From: Neisseriaceae bacterium
GTDB lineage: Bacteria > Pseudomonadota > Gammaproteobacteria > Burkholderiales > Neisseriaceae
Direction: 5' to 3'
DNA length: 15,176 bases
NCBI GenBank assembly: GCA_030151665.1
Contig: JASLDB010000122.1
Coordinates: forward strand, 1 to 15,176
The position numbers were made by a program, and so were the translations under genes. This document shows positions 6,669-14,426 of the stretch, in pieces. Position 1 is the stretch's first letter. Every line of letters starts with the position of its first letter. Below the pieces are notes generated by a model that saw only the letters and a program-made list of their open reading frames with translations, was not told the DNA's origin and did not search any database.

Positions 6669-7538
6669 TTATTTGCTGTACCGTGCCAAAATCGTTTTAA
6701 ATGCTGCGCCGACCTCGGGGTGTTTTAAGCCATAAGCCAAAGTAGCCTCTAAATAACCCAGCTTACTACCACAGTCATAACGAATACCATCAAAAGCATG
6801 TGCCCAAACAGGCTCATACTTCAATAACCGAGCAATGCCATCGGTTAGCTGAATCTCACCACCAGCACCACGAGGCATGTTTTGCATCATCTCAAAAATA
6901 CGAGCTGTTAAAATATAACGCCCCACCACCGCTAAATTAGACGGTGCCACATCTGGATGTGGTTTTTCAACAATGCTGTGAATTCGCTGTCTTTGTGCTT
7001 CTTGAGCAATTTCAACAATACCATAAGAACCCGTTTCACTGGGGTCAACCGTTTCCACGCCCAAAACACTGTTGCCAGTTTGTTGGTAAATATCGACCAT
7101 CTGTGCCAAGGCACCTTTAGGAGCATCAATCAAATCATCGGCCAAAATAACAGCGAAAGCTTCGTCACCAATCACAGGTTTTGCACATGATACGGCATGA
7201 CCCAAGCCCAAAGCTTCAGCTTGGCGAATAAAAATACAGCTTACATTTTTGGGCACAATGTCTTGCACATGCGCCAATAAGGCATCTTTGTTGCGAAAAG
7301 CCAGTTCATTTTCTAGCTCATATGCCTTATCAAAATGGTCTTCAATGCTGCGTTTATTGCGTCCAGTAATAAATACCATTTCTGTACAACCTGCCAACAC
7401 AGCCTCTTCAACGGCATACTGAATAAGCGGTTTATCCACAATCGGCAACATCTCTTTTGGACTGGCTTTGGTAGCGGGTAAAAAACGTGTACCCATCCCC
7501 GCCACAGGGAATACTGCTTTTTTAATCACTTGGTGCAT
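6669..7538 (-). CDS. galU: UTP-glucose-1-phosphate uridylyltransferase
   Basis: GalU makes UDP-glucose from UTP and glucose-1-phosphate in the cytoplasm, supplying lipooligosaccharide, capsule and galactose metabolism. The 289-residue protein is of normal length. It has the nucleotidyl-transferase motif GMGTRFLPATKASPKEMLPI (14-33), the metal-binding AVILADDLI (129-137) and the sugar-phosphate binding VEKP (190-193) with Lys192. The start ATG is 2 bases past the ligA stop, and its ribosome binding site AGGA (7548-7545) lies inside the last codons of ligA. The two are therefore co-transcribed and probably translationally linked. A paralogue such as GalF is unlikely because the catalytic motifs are complete. 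Confidence 0.96.
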   Translation of the reverse strand: MHQVIKKAVFPVAGMGTRFLPATKASPKEMLPIVDKPLIQYAVEEAVLAGCTEMVFITGRNKRSIEDHFDKAYELENELAFRNKDALLAHVQDIVPKNVSCIFIRQAEALGLGHAVSCAKPVIGDEAFAVILADDLIDAPKGALAQMVDIYQQTGNSVLGVETVDPSETGSYGIVEIAQEAQRQRIHSIVEKPHPDVAPSNLAVVGRYILTARIFEMMQNMPRGAGGEIQLTDGIARLLKYEPVWAHAFDGIRYDCGSKLGYLEATLAYGLKHPEVGAAFKTILARYSK

Positions 7539-7540
7539 TT

Positions 7541-9925
7541 TTATTCCTGTAACATTTGCAATAAACTTGCTTCATCTAAAATCGCCACGCCGAGCTCTTG
7601 GGCTTTCACCAGCTTAGAACCCGCTGCTTCACCGGCAACCACATAATCGGTTTTTTTCGACACACTGCCCGTTACTTTACCACCGGCAGCCTCAATCATG
7701 GCTTTGGCATCATCTCGCCCCAATGTTGGTAAAGTGCCGGTCAACACAAAAACTTTGCCTACAATTGCTTCATTGTGAACCGTTTGAACCACTTCAATAT
7801 TGGCACTCAATGCTGTTATTTGCTGCAAAGCACCATCAATTTGCTGCAATAGTTGTTGATGCGCCGCTTTTTCACGCCACGCTTGCCACCATGCAGGCAA
7901 GGCTGAATCCGTTAATAAACCCTCTACCGTCTGCCCTGCTAACTGCCATAAATCAGTGGCTTTTTTGCCATTCATTTTCAAATCAGGCAAATGACTCAAC
8001 CATGCCTCAGCCTGAACCAAAGCCAAGGTATCCACACTCAATTGCCCTTCTTTGGGTACAATACCAACGCTTAATAAATCATCAACTTGCTCTTGCTGAA
8101 AGGTTTGGGCGAAATATTGGGCAATGGAATGGGCAACCACATCACCAATATCTGGCAAACAAGCCAATAGAGGCGATGGCATGATGCGAATCAACGCCAA
8201 TTGTCCCAAATATTGTAATAATGTTTTGGCTGTTTTTTCACCCACATGGCGAATGCCCAAACCAAAAATCAATTTATCCAAACTCGGTTGCTTGCTTTTT
8301 TCAATCCCAGACAAGATATTTTCAGCCCATTTGATAGGGGTGGCTTTTTTACTCTTGCCCTCTTCTATTTTGTCATCTTTTAATTGTTGCAAAGTGGGAA
8401 TATCTAAGCGATAAATATCAGCAAAATCATGCAATAAATCCAACTCCACCAATTGTTCTAACTGGCGAATACCCAAACCATCAATATCCATGGCTTTGCG
8501 TGAAGCAAAGTGAATCAAACTTTGTGCTCGTTGTGCAGTACAAGCCATGCCACCTGTACAACGTGCCACCGCTTCACCTTCTTCTTTTTCTACATCACTG
8601 TGACACACTGGGCATACCATCGGCAAACGATATTGTGGATGAACAGGCATGGCTTTGGCTTCGCTAAACAAATCATCACAGCTTGCCACCTCATGCATGG
8701 GTCTGCGTTCAAACAATACCCGAACCACTTCTGGAATCACATCACCTGCACGGCGCACCACCACACTGTCCCCCACACGCACATCTTTGCGTTGTGCTTC
8801 ACCTTCATTGTGCAAAGTAGCATTGGTCACGGTCACACCACCAACGCTGACTGGTGCTAATCTCGCCACTGGCGTAATCGCTCCAGTTCGACCCACTTGC
8901 ACATCAATGGCATTCACCACAGTCACGGCTTCCTCTGCAGGAAACTTATGGGCAATGGCAAAACGAGGGGCTCTGGCAATAAAGCCCAGCTGTTGCTGCT
9001 CAGCCAAGCGGTTCACTTTAATCACCATGCCATCAATCTCAAATGGCAAATCTTGGCGGCGGCGCCCCATGTCTTCAAAAAAAGCCAAAACCGCTTGCAT
9101 ATTGGCACACACTTGCCAATCTTCAGCACGCGGCACAGGAATACGCAAACTGGCCAAGAAGTTCAATTCTTCAGCATGGCTAGCAAATTGAAAATCATCA
9201 GAGACTTGGGCAATACTATAAGCAAAAAAACGCAATTTTCTGGCTGCGGTAATTTTGGAATCCAATTGTCGCAAAGTGCCTGCGGCGGCATTGCGCGGAT
9301 TGGCAAATTCTTTTTGACCATTGGCGATTTGGCGCTCATTCAAAGCTGCAAAATCCGCTTTAAACATCAATACCTCACCCCGAATTTCCAATAAGTCAGG
9401 AACACGCTCACCCGTTAAACGCAAGGGCAATGTGGCAATGGTTTTGACATTTTGGGTGACATCCTCACCCACAGCACCATCGCCCCGCGTTGCCGCTTGT
9501 TGCAAAACACCATCACGGTAAGTAATGCTGACCGCCAAACCATCAAACTTGGGCTCTGTAACATACTCCACTGCCGCTTGATTCAAGCCATTTTTCACTC
9601 GCTCATCAAAAGCATGCATTTCGGCATGATCAAACAGACCCGTTTCTTCATTGATGGGTGAAAAAGCATTACTCAATGAAAGCATGGGAATAACATGGGT
9701 AATATTGGCAAAAGCACTTAAGGCTGCACCACCCACGCGTTGGGTTGGGCTATCGGCCAACATCCATTCGGGGTGTTCAATTTCAGCCATCTGCAAAGCA
9801 CGGAAAATCTGATCGTATTCAGCATCAGGTACACTGGGGGCATCCAATACATAATACTCCTCATTGTACTGGTTCAATAAATCTGCCCATGCTTGCATTT
9901 TTTCTTTGGTTATCATGTTTGCCAT
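7541..9925 (-). CDS. ligA: NAD-dependent DNA ligase, long form
   Basis: LigA seals nicks in replication and repair using NAD as adenylate donor. Domains in order are: Ia NAD-binding (YNEEYYVLDAPSVPDAEYD, 20-38); adenylation domain with nucleophile Lys126 in EPKFDGL; OB fold (about 330-410); four-Cys zinc finger (C438, C441, C456, C462); helix-hairpin-helix repeats (about 465-605, with DIDGLGIRQL and FGLGIRHVGEKTA); and C-terminal BRCT domain (about 721-794). At 794 residues it is about 120 longer than the usual 670. The main extra part is at about 625-715 between the HhH repeats and BRCT, a Trp-rich segment (W642, W660, W679, W680, W683). I recall that Neisseria ligases are also about 800 residues or more. 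The start has only a weak GGTGA upstream; Met4 (9916) has none, so 9925 is kept. Confidence 0.97.
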   Translation of the reverse strand: MANMITKEKMQAWADLLNQYNEEYYVLDAPSVPDAEYDQIFRALQMAEIEHPEWMLADSPTQRVGGAALSAFANITHVIPMLSLSNAFSPINEETGLFDHAEMHAFDERVKNGLNQAAVEYVTEPKFDGLAVSITYRDGVLQQAATRGDGAVGEDVTQNVKTIATLPLRLTGERVPDLLEIRGEVLMFKADFAALNERQIANGQKEFANPRNAAAGTLRQLDSKITAARKLRFFAYSIAQVSDDFQFASHAEELNFLASLRIPVPRAEDWQVCANMQAVLAFFEDMGRRRQDLPFEIDGMVIKVNRLAEQQQLGFIARAPRFAIAHKFPAEEAVTVVNAIDVQVGRTGAITPVARLAPVSVGGVTVTNATLHNEGEAQRKDVRVGDSVVVRRAGDVIPEVVRVLFERRPMHEVASCDDLFSEAKAMPVHPQYRLPMVCPVCHSDVEKEEGEAVARCTGGMACTAQRAQSLIHFASRKAMDIDGLGIRQLEQLVELDLLHDFADIYRLDIPTLQQLKDDKIEEGKSKKATPIKWAENILSGIEKSKQPSLDKLIFGLGIRHVGEKTAKTLLQYLGQLALIRIMPSPLLACLPDIGDVVAHSIAQYFAQTFQQEQVDDLLSVGIVPKEGQLSVDTLALVQAEAWLSHLPDLKMNGKKATDLWQLAGQTVEGLLTDSALPAWWQAWREKAAHQQLLQQIDGALQQITALSANIEVVQTVHNEAIVGKVFVLTGTLPTLGRDDAKAMIEAAGGKVTGSVSKKTDYVVAGEAAGSKLVKAQELGVAILDEASLLQMLQE

Positions 9926-9967
9926 GGCTGTATCACCACTATCTGTTATTAAAATTTTCTGAATGTC

Positions 9968-9995
9968 ATTTTAACCCATTCAACCTCAATATCAA
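9968..9995 (-). promoter_or_regulatory. sigma70 promoter of ligA-galU
   Basis: On the - strand, TTGATA (9995-9990) and TAAAAT (9973-9968) are 16 bases apart, each matching five of six consensus bases. The predicted transcript would begin about 35-40 bases before the ligA start codon. No competing promoter is seen between ligA and galU, so this one probably drives both. Confidence 0.6.
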
Positions 9996-10058
9996 ATTGT
10001 GGATTTTATTTTCGATAAGCAATACAAACAGACCGAGATTAGCCATCACTCACCACAA

Positions 10059-10087
10059 TTGACATTAAAATTAATTTGTCATAGTAT
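10059..10087 (+). promoter_or_regulatory. Possible promoter entering the accessory island
   Basis: A perfect -35 TTGACA (10059-10064) is followed after 17 bases by TAGTAT (10082-10087), a four-of-six -10. It points toward the gene remnant and the DUF2931-like gene and is divergent from the ligA promoter. AT-rich DNA produces such matches by chance, so support is modest. Confidence 0.35.
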
Positions 10088-10094
10088 TTATTAA

Positions 10095-10271
10095 TTTTTC
10101 ATTTATAGTCAGTCAATTAAGTTGAATATATGCCACGTTCTTTATCCATTCAATCCCCAGCTTTCCCCGATGGTCTCTTTAGCCCAACCATGGGCAGGTA
10201 ACCAAATGGGAGTGGGATCAAATTTAAAACTTGATTTTGAAAACCCCAAAAGACCTTTAGTAACATGGTAA
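10095..10271 (+). pseudogene. 3' remnant of a lost upstream gene
   Basis: The frame ending with TAA at 10269-10271 is open from 10095, and from about 10131 it reads like the C-terminus of a real protein, with a segment QPWAGNQMGVGSNLKLDF and a final RPLVTW. Base use here is more GC-rich and codon-like than in the flanking AT-rich DNA. No start codon with a ribosome binding site precedes it, and the part before about 10131 looks non-coding. Its stop codon overlaps the start of the next gene by 7 bases, the geometry of translationally coupled partners. I infer the tail of a deleted gene that headed an operon with the DUF2931-like gene. I do not recognise the family with certainty. Confidence 0.5.
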
Positions 10272-11323
10272 CGAATATAAAAAAATTAGTATTACTTTTA
10301 TTTATAACATTACTAATATTTGGACTGTTTTATATGAAAAATAAAGGTGTTAATAGCTATTCTTTTAGTGTAAATATTGGCTATCCGAAGAATTATGATG
10401 CTATTTATGATTATAATGATTGCTACTTTTATGATAGTGATAAAAAAGCAATTCTTGATTTTGGTGGGATGATTGCTGCTAGTGGAGAGTGGGGAGATGG
10501 TTCTCAAAATACCATCTTGTCAGGACAGTATCCGTTACCGTATGGCTTTAAAATCAAATGGTATTCTGTTGTAGAGAATCAATTTTGGGAAGGTGATTTT
10601 AAACTTAACCAAGAATTGCTTTTTGAATTATTTAGAGATGGTTTTATTGTATTTGATAAAGAAAAACCACATTCAAACTTTTCAGTGTTTATTTTTAATG
10701 TTACCCCAGGTGGAATGGTCTCTTTGTGGTTGTGGGGTGGTGGTGAATCTATTTTAATTGGTACATTTCAAGCTAAAAAAATCGATACTGATTGGAAGGA
10801 TTTCTTAAAACCGTCAACTGGTTATGCAGTGAATCGAGATGAATTTAGAGATATGTATTTGAAAGATGGTATTGAAAAATTCTTATCAAAAGACGCATAT
10901 GATCAATTAATCACTAATATTCCGTTTGATTCTCAACCATGGAAAAAATTATTAAAAAATTACTCATATTCAGTAAATATAAATAATCGATTTAAATTAA
11001 ATGGATATCGAGCTTGGTATATTAATGGAGAAGCACTAAGTACATACTCTAAAAAAATAAAAACAAAACAGGCACTTTCAATACCATACCGGATGTATAT
11101 GTTATTTATATCACCAAAGGGACAGGAAATGGCACTTGAGGTGTATTTAGAAACTGAAGGGTTACAAGAGCAATTTGATACTCTTTGTAGTTCAAATAAT
11201 ACATGTAATTTACAGTTGGAGCTTAATGAAAATATGACTGAAGGTTTTATGTATTTAAATAATAATATAGGGGAAAAGGTAGAATTAAAGATTAAAAAAA
11301 TTGCATTAATAGATGCATTTTAA
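10265..11323 (+). CDS. Membrane-anchored DUF2931-like protein, possible immunity factor
   Basis: A 352-residue protein. An uncleaved N-terminal membrane segment is likely (about 7-24, LVLLLFITLLIFGLFYM after two Lys); there is no lipobox Cys, so most of the protein should face the periplasm. Residues 36-175 carry features I associate with DUF2931: YDYNDCYFYDSDKK (48-61), FKIKWYSVVENQFWEGDF (95-112), LFRDGF (122-127) and the Pro-Gly-Gly segment NVTPGGMVSLWLW (145-157) followed by GTFQAKKID. Residues 230-350 form a second beta-rich part. DUF2931 proteins are often membrane lipoproteins encoded beside type VI secretion effectors. The role here is inferred from family and context. No ribosome binding site precedes the ATG, which overlaps the stop of the upstream remnant. 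The gene is clearly AT-richer than its neighbours, suggesting transfer. Confidence 0.7.
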   Translation: MVTNIKKLVLLLFITLLIFGLFYMKNKGVNSYSFSVNIGYPKNYDAIYDYNDCYFYDSDKKAILDFGGMIAASGEWGDGSQNTILSGQYPLPYGFKIKWYSVVENQFWEGDFKLNQELLFELFRDGFIVFDKEKPHSNFSVFIFNVTPGGMVSLWLWGGGESILIGTFQAKKIDTDWKDFLKPSTGYAVNRDEFRDMYLKDGIEKFLSKDAYDQLITNIPFDSQPWKKLLKNYSYSVNINNRFKLNGYRAWYINGEALSTYSKKIKTKQALSIPYRMYMLFISPKGQEMALEVYLETEGLQEQFDTLCSSNNTCNLQLELNENMTEGFMYLNNNIGEKVELKIKKIALIDAF

Positions 11324-11822
11324 TAAGTAAATTTAAAAGCTTTTTTGCATAAATAACTTAATGGAGCAACAAGCCCTTTTCCATTTATTTAAGACACAAC
11401 TTGAGTATTGTGCATACCAAGCCCAATAAGTTTATTGAGTACGGCTACACGAATCAATAGCTCACTTTGTTGATTTTGTTGAAATTAGGAATGTTCAACA
11501 GACCCTAGATAATCCTTTTCATTAAGTATCTTGAGTTCAACTATGAAATGCGACAGTTTTTAAATCATTGATGAAGAAGTAAGATTTGAGGTACATGAGC
11601 CGTTACCATCTTGTCAGAGGCCAAATCTGCCTAGAAACTTTAGTCTCGAGCAAGGTGGTAGTGATTCAAAACCTTAATAATTAATATTACTTTCAAGACT
11701 CTGTAAGACATCTACTGGGATAATTTTGATTAAACCAACCAAGGTTTTTCCAATCATTTTTTTTCAGCTTGGCAAGGTGGGCTATTAAAATGATGGCTTC
11801 TACAACCATTTTTGAAATCATC
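11324..11822. other. Non-coding accessory stretch with a possible transposase scrap
   Basis: About 500 bases hold no intact gene. On the - strand, 11484-11389 is an open stretch ending in a stop whose translation contains LIRVAVLNKLIGLG and ends in HNTQVVS. It reads like the end of a real protein and loosely recalls transposase fragments. The frame is closed by a stop immediately before it (11487-11485). The sequence GGGTCTGTTGAACATT (11506-11491, - strand) next to it could be an insertion-sequence end, but no matching second end is seen. I see no tRNA, CRISPR or clear terminator for the preceding gene. Confidence 0.35.
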
Positions 11823-11851
11823 AAAAAATGCTGGCATTGCCAGCATTTTTT
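11823..11851 (-). terminator. Terminator of aroG
   Basis: A perfect 13-bp stem, 11823-11835 with 11839-11851, has a core of TGCTGGC/GCCAGCA and A/T runs on both sides. It lies 13 bases after the aroG stop. The symmetry allows function on either strand, and on the + strand it could also stop transcripts leaving the accessory island before they enter aroG antisense. Confidence 0.88.
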
Positions 11852-11864
11852 CGATCCTATTATA

Positions 11865-12947
11865 CTATCCTCTCTTGCCTCTTTTGGACAGGACAGGTTT
11901 GATTTTGTCATGCAGTGCCAAAATGGCTTTTTCTGTTGTGTCCCAATCCATACAAGCATCGGTAATTGACACACCATATTGCAATTGTTTCAAATCTTCA
12001 CAAATCGACTGAGCACCCCAGTTGATATTACTTTCTAACATCAAACCCACAATTGACTGGTTGCCGTCCACGATTTGATTAGCAATATTTTCCAATACCA
12101 ATGGTTGCAAAGCAGGGTCTTTATTAGAGTTGGCATGGCTGCAATCAATCATGATGTTTTTGGCAATTTTGGCTTTGTCCAATGCTTGTTCGCACAATGC
12201 CACACTCACTGAATCATAATTGGGCTTGCCATTGCCACCACGCAACACCACATGGCCATAAGCATTACCTGTGGTTTCTACCAACGATACTGCGCCATCT
12301 TGATTAATGCCCAAAAAACGATGCGGTTTGGAAACAGATTGCAAAGCATTCATGGCCACTTCCAAGCCACCGTCTGTACCATTTTTAAAACCCACAGCAG
12401 AAGACAAACCCGATGCCATTTCACGGTGTGTTTGTGACTCAGTGGTGCGCGCACCGATGGCTGACCAACTGATTAAATCTTGCAGATACTGTGGTGAAAT
12501 TGGGTCTAATGCTTCTGTGGCAGTGGGGATGCCTTGTTCTGCTAAATCCAATAGCAATTGGCGACCAATGCGTAAGCCATCTTCAATCTTAAATGAATCA
12601 TCCAAATACGGGTCATTAATCAAGCCTTTCCAACCCACTGTGGTGCGTGGTTTTTCAAAGTAAACTCGCATAATCAAATACAAACTGTCTGATACTTTTT
12701 CTGCCAATTCCTTCAAGCGATTGGCATAATCATGTGCGGCTTGAATATCGTGAATGGAGCATGGTCCCACCACCACAAATAGGCGTTTATCTTGACCATC
12801 CAAGATATTGCGCACCACTTGCCGTGCGCTAGAAACAGTGGCTTGAGCTTGAAGGCTCATGGGCAATTGTGCTTTTAAAGCCGCAGGTGTCATCAAAGCC
12901 GTATTGCTGTTAATGTTCAAATCATTAATTGCTACATTGGTATTCAT
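11865..12947 (-). CDS. aroG: 3-deoxy-7-phosphoheptulonate (DAHP) synthase, class I
   Basis: This enzyme condenses phosphoenolpyruvate with erythrose-4-phosphate, the committed step of the shikimate pathway to aromatic amino acids. The 360-residue protein is of the AroF/G/H type. Metal ligands line up by eye as Cys63 (in GPCSIHD, 61-67), His271 (CSHANSNKD), Glu305 (MLES) and Asp330 (SITDAC). The substrate-binding EKPRTTVGWKG (98-108) is also intact. In the allosteric region the sequence reads PHRFLG with Gly213. As I recall, Ser at this position gives Phe sensitivity and Gly gives Tyr sensitivity, so Tyr feedback is plausible and the paralogue name aroF could fit better. AGGGA lies 6 bases before the ATG. 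The zipA terminator ends about 40 bases upstream, and I see no strong promoter of its own. Confidence 0.95.
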   Translation of the reverse strand: MNTNVAINDLNINSNTALMTPAALKAQLPMSLQAQATVSSARQVVRNILDGQDKRLFVVVGPCSIHDIQAAHDYANRLKELAEKVSDSLYLIMRVYFEKPRTTVGWKGLINDPYLDDSFKIEDGLRIGRQLLLDLAEQGIPTATEALDPISPQYLQDLISWSAIGARTTESQTHREMASGLSSAVGFKNGTDGGLEVAMNALQSVSKPHRFLGINQDGAVSLVETTGNAYGHVVLRGGNGKPNYDSVSVALCEQALDKAKIAKNIMIDCSHANSNKDPALQPLVLENIANQIVDGNQSIVGLMLESNINWGAQSICEDLKQLQYGVSITDACMDWDTTEKAILALHDKIKPVLSKRGKRG

Positions 12948-12987
12948 GGTATTTCCCTGTCAAATAAAGGCAAAAGATGACGATGTG

Positions 12988-13013
12988 AAAAAGACAAGCA
13001 AAAGCTTGTCTTT
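12988..13013 (-). terminator. Terminator of zipA, in the aroG leader
   Basis: A perfect 10-bp stem AAAGACAAGC/GCTTGTCTTT (12990-12999 with 13004-13013, AAAA/TTTT loop) is followed on the - strand by five T's. It lies 20 bases after the zipA stop and 40 before the aroG start. It separates the two genes unless an aroG promoter lies in the 3' end of zipA, in which case it would sit in the aroG leader. Confidence 0.82.
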
Positions 13014-13033
13014 ATTATTGTTATGGGTATGGC

Positions 13034-14305
13034 TTATGAAAATAATCGGTGAGTTAATTCCCCACCTGGAACCAAACCAATCTTGCTCATTTCTTCTTGG
13101 CGACCAATCACATATTGGCGGATATTTTTCAAAGATTGCATTGATAATTCTTCCAAATTATCATCAACCAAATCCAAGCCCAGTTGACTAGACAAGCGCA
13201 CCACCAAATCCATGAACTGATCAAACGACTTCACGCCATGAGGTACATTGGGTACATCAAACAATAAACTAAAACCACGATAGGCTTGATTGTCCAAGGT
13301 ATCTTGCGTAAAGGGCGTATTGTCCAAAGAAACGATGCTAAATAAAGCATGACCAAACTCATCTTCCAAGACAAACTGACCATCATTTGCCAACACAAAA
13401 CCCGCTTCGGCAATGGTTTTTTGTATGGTTGCACCCATTAATGATTCACGTGAAACCAAATGCATGGCAATCATCTGATCGACACGGGCACACAAGGCAT
13501 CCAAAGGTGCTGCCACAGACAAAAATTCATCCGCATCAGTTAGCAATACTTGGCCATTCATTTTCATGGCAAAAGCCTGTACATGATCAGCAAATGCCAA
13601 AACGTCATCTTTTGTAATCAAGCCTGCTCGGCTAATGCCTTGCAAACCCATCACAAAACCTTGGTATAACACGCGGGGAATTGGCTCTGCCAATTGGAAT
13701 TGATCATCCATGGTACAAGCAGCCACACGGAAATAATGGCGATTACTCAAGCGAGGCAGAGCATGCAATTCTTGTGGCTCATTCAGTGCAACATAAGCCA
13801 TGTAATCGAATCGCTTATCAAACCACGGCAAATCTACATTGGCCAATTCTTTAATGGTTAATAGGTTTTTCGCTCGATTTTTGGCAACTGGTACAGCTTT
13901 TGCTGATACATCAGCAAGCGCTTGTTCAATAATTTTTTCTTTTGGGGCTTCTACTTTGGTCGCTTGTTGATTGGATACAACAGGCTCTTCAGTTTTGGTA
14001 ACGGATACAGGCTCTTTGGCCACTTTGTCTTCTGCAACAGACTTGCTTGATTTGCTGCTATTTTTTTTGGCAACAATTTGGTTACTGTCCACTGCTGGTT
14101 TTAAGTGATTACCAGTCGATGAAAATATGCCATCCGCATCTCTAACCTGCTTGTGTTCACCATCCAATAAGGCATCTTGATCAGAATGACCAAACTGTTG
14201 TCGAATCTGTTTACGATAACGACTCTCTTGATACATATTGTATAGCAAAACCAGCAACACAATTAATGCACCACAAATTAACACAATCAAAGTTGTTTCA
14301 CTCAT
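13034..14305 (-). CDS. zipA: Cell division protein ZipA
   Basis: ZipA anchors FtsZ to the inner membrane and stabilises the Z-ring. The 423-residue protein has an N-terminal membrane helix (about 5-23) followed by a charged stretch (YQESRYRKQIRQQFG). A variable, Lys/Glu/Val-rich linker (about 60-145) comes next, then a folded C-terminal half. The ZipA FtsZ-binding domain covers roughly 287-423, with GHALFSIVSL, FSLLFDVPNVP, LGLDLVDDN and the end GGELTHRLFS. Residues 163-270 form an additional domain whose part 214-262 (YQGFVMGL...DDVLAFADHVQAFAMKMNG) has the same residue pattern as the ZipA domain, as in other betaproteobacterial ZipA proteins. In many bacteria zipA directly precedes ligA; here aroG and the accessory island lie between them. 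Confidence 0.93.
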   Translation of the reverse strand: MSETTLIVLICGALIVLLVLLYNMYQESRYRKQIRQQFGHSDQDALLDGEHKQVRDADGIFSSTGNHLKPAVDSNQIVAKKNSSKSSKSVAEDKVAKEPVSVTKTEEPVVSNQQATKVEAPKEKIIEQALADVSAKAVPVAKNRAKNLLTIKELANVDLPWFDKRFDYMAYVALNEPQELHALPRLSNRHYFRVAACTMDDQFQLAEPIPRVLYQGFVMGLQGISRAGLITKDDVLAFADHVQAFAMKMNGQVLLTDADEFLSVAAPLDALCARVDQMIAMHLVSRESLMGATIQKTIAEAGFVLANDGQFVLEDEFGHALFSIVSLDNTPFTQDTLDNQAYRGFSLLFDVPNVPHGVKSFDQFMDLVVRLSSQLGLDLVDDNLEELSMQSLKNIRQYVIGRQEEMSKIGLVPGGELTHRLFS

Positions 14306-14372
14306 AAACCGCGCTCTTAGCTCAATTTGAAATAATAGGATTAGGTTACGACCTACACATTGCTATTGGCAA

Positions 14373-14378
14373 ATTATA
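14373..14378 (-). promoter_or_regulatory. Probable -10 element for zipA
   Basis: A perfect TATAAT is read on the - strand about 68 bases before the zipA start, in the 121-base gap after ampD. No good -35 exists at 16-18 bases. A short dyad, TAGGT-tacg-ACCTA (14342-14355), falls in the predicted leader. No convincing terminator for ampD is seen in this gap. Confidence 0.4.
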
Positions 14379-14426
14379 ACGGAAATCAACACCAAAGCCA
14401 TAATATTGTCATTTATTCACCTTGCG

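Noticed and set aside
8005..8016. CAGCCTGAA-containing word as a further uptake sequence
   Set aside because: Only nine of twelve bases match and it lies within the ligA coding region in a codon context that explains it; a single partial match is expected by chance.
7723..9394. Several + strand open frames of 96-180 codons
   Set aside because: They all lie antisense inside ligA, whose every domain is intact; their translations are low in structure and have no family features.
11693..11977. 94-codon - strand frame overlapping the end of aroG
   Set aside because: It starts inside aroG in another frame, runs through the aroG terminator, and its product has no recognisable features.
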